Shown here: positions 4,855-6,452 of the stretch, one piece after another
Position numbering within the stretch: position 1 is the stretch's first letter
Layout: each line of letters begins with the position of its first letter
Translations under genes and position numbers: made by a program
Notes under the pieces: model-generated
Database searches by the model: none
What the model saw: only the letters and a program-made list of their open reading frames with translations
Told to the model about the DNA's origin: nothing
Assembly (NCBI GenBank): GCA_900762945.1
Contig: CAAFIN010000234.1
Location: 1 to 6,452, forward strand
Origin: Clostridia bacterium
GTDB lineage: Bacteria; Bacillota; Clostridia; Christensenellales; Pumilibacteraceae
Direction of reading: 5' to 3'
DNA length: 6,452 bases

Positions 4855-5397
4855 ATGAAAGAACTGAAAGGCACAAAAACGGAAACCAATCTTATGGCGG
4901 CTTTTTCCGCGGAAAGCATGGCGCGGGTCAAGTACGCGTTTTACGGCGAGAAAGCGCACGACGACGGTTACGTTCAGATAGGCGATATTTTCGCCGAAAC
5001 CGCGGGCAACGAGAACGAGCACGCCGAGATCTGGTTCAAGATTCTGTCGGGCGGAAAGATCCGCGACACCGCAGACAACCTCGCCGACGCGATCAAGGGC
5101 GAAAACTACGAGTGGACGGACATGTACGGCGAGTTCGCCCGCGAAGCCGACGAGGAAGGTTTTACCGAAATCGCCGGGCTTTTCCGCAAGGTCGCCGAAA
5201 TCGAGAAACAGCACGAACAGCGTTATCGCGCGCTGCTCGAGAACGTGCAAAGCGGCATGGTTTTCAAAAAGGATAAGCCGGTTTTGTGGATCTGCCTCGC
5301 GTGCGGACACGAACATTACGGCGAATCCGCGCCCGAAGTCTGCCCCGTCTGCGGACACTCGCAGAGCTTCTTCCAAGAAAAGTGCGAAAATTACTGA
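4855..5397 (+). CDS. rbr: Rubrerythrin (peroxide-scavenging diiron protein)
   Basis: This 180-residue cytoplasmic protein is expected to reduce hydrogen peroxide with electrons from NADH via rubredoxin-type partners, protecting an anaerobe during oxygen exposure. The N-terminal four-helix ferritin-like domain (about 1-135) carries the diiron ligand set: E20 in FSAESMAR, E53 and H56 (ENEH), E93 and E97 in the YGEFAREADEEGF segment, and E117 and H120 (EKQH). The C-terminal rubredoxin-type domain (about 140-180) has its four iron-binding cysteines at 147, 150, 163 and 166 (CLAC and CPVC). Length and domain order are those of classical rubrerythrin. The ATG follows GGAGG by 5 nt. It is transcribed alone, divergent from an AraC-type regulator, and ends at a good terminator. 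The exact assignment of E93 versus E97 as ligands is by family comparison. Confidence 0.96.
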   Translation: MKELKGTKTETNLMAAFSAESMARVKYAFYGEKAHDDGYVQIGDIFAETAGNENEHAEIWFKILSGGKIRDTADNLADAIKGENYEWTDMYGEFAREADEEGFTEIAGLFRKVAEIEKQHEQRYRALLENVQSGMVFKKDKPVLWICLACGHEHYGESAPEVCPVCGHSQSFFQEKCENY

Positions 5398-5423
5398 AAT
5401 CGCCGCATTAAACCGCGCACCGG

Positions 5424-5457
5424 AACACTTCGGCATTTTACCGAAGTGTTTTCATTT
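5424..5457 (+). terminator. Rubrerythrin terminator
   Basis: AACACTTCGG (5424-5433) and CCGAAGTGTT (5441-5450) make a perfect 10-bp stem with a 7-nt loop, followed by TTCATTT. It lies 27 nt after the rubrerythrin stop codon. The A-T ends of the stem make it partly symmetric. Confidence 0.85.
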
Positions 5458-5499
5458 GCGGCAAGGCGAAACGCCGATATTTTACCACCGTCGTTTTTG

Positions 5500-5528
5500 T
5501 TGCGCAATTCCGAAAACTGTGCTAAAAT
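5500..5528 (+). promoter_or_regulatory. Promoter of the unknown 246-residue gene
   Basis: A -35 TTGCGC (5500-5505), a 17-bp spacer and an extended -10 TGC-TAAAAT (-10 at 5523-5528) predict a start near 5535 and a 30-nt leader. The TGTGCTAAA stretch here also occurs in the araC-type promoter. It shows the gene is transcribed independently of rubrerythrin. Confidence 0.65.
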
Positions 5529-5552
5529 ATTCGGTGAATTCTACAAACGGAC

Positions 5553-5558
5553 GGTGAT
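5553..5558 (+). promoter_or_regulatory. Weak ribosome binding site deciding the start of the unknown gene
   Basis: GGTGAT ends 7 nt before the ATG at 5566. Earlier in-frame codons, back to 5446, lie in the rubrerythrin terminator or upstream of the promoter -10, so they cannot be used by this transcript. Confidence 0.55.
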
Positions 5559-5565
5559 TCACGTT

Positions 5566-6306
5566 ATGATCGATGACAGAACCGCTTACGCCGATGGCGA
5601 CGAACCGATAAAGGCGTTTATCGACGCTTGCAACGTAATGTGCGAAGCGAAATACCTTCTCAGCGAGCGTAAAATTTCCAACCTTATGAAAACGATCGCG
5701 ACTTATCCGCGGCTTTATACCGTTTTTAAGGACGCGCTCGCGGGCTACAACAGCAAAGCGGAGTTCCGCAAGTCGCAAGTCCGCGTGGGAGTGCGCGGCA
5801 AACTCGTTCCGCCGCAAAACCAGACGAAGTTCCTCGCCTACGTTTTCTGTATTCTGCTCGATATCGACGGCGGACGCGTGAAACTCCGCGAGTTCCTCGA
5901 CGAGTACTTCTACAACACCAACCCAAACGAGGAGTTCGCGTTCTTTTGCTCCGCGCTTATCGTGCCTTTCCGCGACGTGACCGAGTACGTTTATTATAAC
6001 GGCGCGGACTCGTACCTCGAGGACGACGGAGCCGTCGACGGCACGCTCCGCGACTCCGTAAAGCAGCTTTTGCAGGAAATGAACACCGCCGTCAGCGAAA
6101 GCACCGTCATAACCATGGCGACCAAACAAGACCTTTTCCTTATCGCCCGCGCGATCGAAAGCGCCATGACCCCTAACCGCATCGACCTTATCAAGCCCTT
6201 GCTCACCGGCTACAAAAATACCGTCAACGCTTGCCTTATCCGCGAAAAACTCACTCCTTACCTCGATAAACTCTACAAACTCTTTATCGTCAGCGAAATT
6301 TTTTGA
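5566..6306 (+). CDS. Uncharacterised, mostly helical protein of 246 residues
   Basis: I do not recognise a named family. The protein is predicted soluble, without signal peptide or membrane helix, and mostly alpha-helical. The N-terminal half (about 1-140) has FIDACNVMCEAKYLLSERK, a run of basic residues with VRVGVRGKLVPP at about 72-83, a hydrophobic helix FLAYVFCILLDIDGG and an acidic FLDEYFYNTNPNEEF stretch. The C-terminal half (about 150-246) is helical, ending in LDKLYKLFIVSEIF. No catalytic or metal-binding motif stands out. The gene has its own promoter and terminator, and composition like its neighbours, which argues for a real resident gene. It resembles the sort of conserved hypothetical found in gut Clostridia assemblies, but this is recollection rather than a search. 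ATG 5566 was chosen because the frame upstream overlaps the promoter and the previous terminator. Confidence 0.8.
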   Translation: MIDDRTAYADGDEPIKAFIDACNVMCEAKYLLSERKISNLMKTIATYPRLYTVFKDALAGYNSKAEFRKSQVRVGVRGKLVPPQNQTKFLAYVFCILLDIDGGRVKLREFLDEYFYNTNPNEEFAFFCSALIVPFRDVTEYVYYNGADSYLEDDGAVDGTLRDSVKQLLQEMNTAVSESTVITMATKQDLFLIARAIESAMTPNRIDLIKPLLTGYKNTVNACLIREKLTPYLDKLYKLFIVSEIF

Positions 6307-6336
6307 GCGAGCGTAAGAATTCGTTAAAATATATTT

Positions 6337-6353
6337 TTTAATACCATATTAAA
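6337..6353. repeat. AT-rich inverted repeat after the unknown gene
   Basis: TTTAAT (6337-6342) and ATTAAA (6348-6353) flank 5 bases in the AT-rich stretch between the stop codon and the terminator. It may simply reflect the AT-rich composition. Confidence 0.25.
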
Positions 6354-6380
6354 CGATTAAACTTTCTTTAACTGCAAAAT

Positions 6381-6422
6381 CCCGCGAAATGCGACCAAAA
6401 TCGCTACTCGCGGGGTTCTTTC
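6381..6422. terminator. Two-part hairpin terminator, possibly bidirectional
   Basis: CCCGCGA (6381-6387) pairs with TCGCGGG (6408-6414); inside, GCGA (6391-6394) pairs with TCGC (6401-6404) across a 3x3 internal loop. The rightward tail is GTTCTTTC and the leftward tail is ATTTTGC, both imperfect T-runs. It would end the unknown gene's transcript about 75 nt after its stop and could also end a leftward gene from beyond the right edge. Confidence 0.6.
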
Positions 6423-6452
6423 ACTTCTTCCTCTATCGTTCTTTGATCACCC

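Noticed and set aside
5446..5565. N-terminal extension of the unknown gene by 40 codons
   Set aside because: It would begin inside the rubrerythrin terminator stem and upstream of the gene's own promoter, without a ribosome binding site.
6404..6451. Leftward partial coding region of 15 codons ending in TAG at the right edge
   Set aside because: The frame is open and acidic, but another leftward frame with a stop at 6434-6436 would place the terminator more conventionally, and too little sequence is available to decide.

Overview
This window looks like chromosomal DNA from an obligately anaerobic Firmicute of the class Clostridia, probably an uncultured gut-type lineage. The support is strong Shine-Dalgarno sequences, near-consensus sigma-A promoters with 17-bp spacers, TTG starts, a rubrerythrin, and a TM1266-type gene of the [FeFe]-hydrogenase maturation neighbourhood. 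The taxon is an inference; no rRNA or marker gene is present. Five complete genes are recognisable by family or architecture, one complete gene is unrecognised, and no tRNA, rRNA, CRISPR or transposase is visible.

Left part (1-1100): two near-consensus promoters point away from each other at the left edge. The leftward one drives a gene outside the window. The rightward one drives a six-helix membrane protein of the DUF2238 (E. coli YjdF-like) family with a long Ala/Glu-rich tail.

Centre (1097-3566): a consensus promoter, whose -35 box contains the stop codon of the membrane-protein gene, starts an operon with a leader of about 180 nt. The leader carries a terminator-like hairpin and upstream segments that could pair with both of its arms, so it is a candidate attenuator or unclassified riboswitch. 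The operon then encodes a TM1266-family small regulator, a substrate-binding lipoprotein and an SsuC/TauC-type permease, and ends at a strong intrinsic terminator. No ATPase gene for this ABC importer lies in the window.

Intergenic 3567-3823: there is no gene. It holds two related REP-like units and three small palindromes separated by an ATATCAC-type spacer; one palindrome may terminate the leftward araC-type gene.

Right part (3824-6452): a cupin/AraC-family regulator is transcribed divergently from a rubrerythrin gene, and the short shared promoter region contains nested inverted repeats. Rubrerythrin ends at its own terminator. It is followed by an independently promoted 246-residue protein of unknown function and a structured terminator. 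The last 50 bases may hold the 3' end of a leftward gene, but this is not secure.

The most interesting item is the structured leader of the TM1266/transporter operon, which suggests transcription attenuation of a transporter of unknown substrate.
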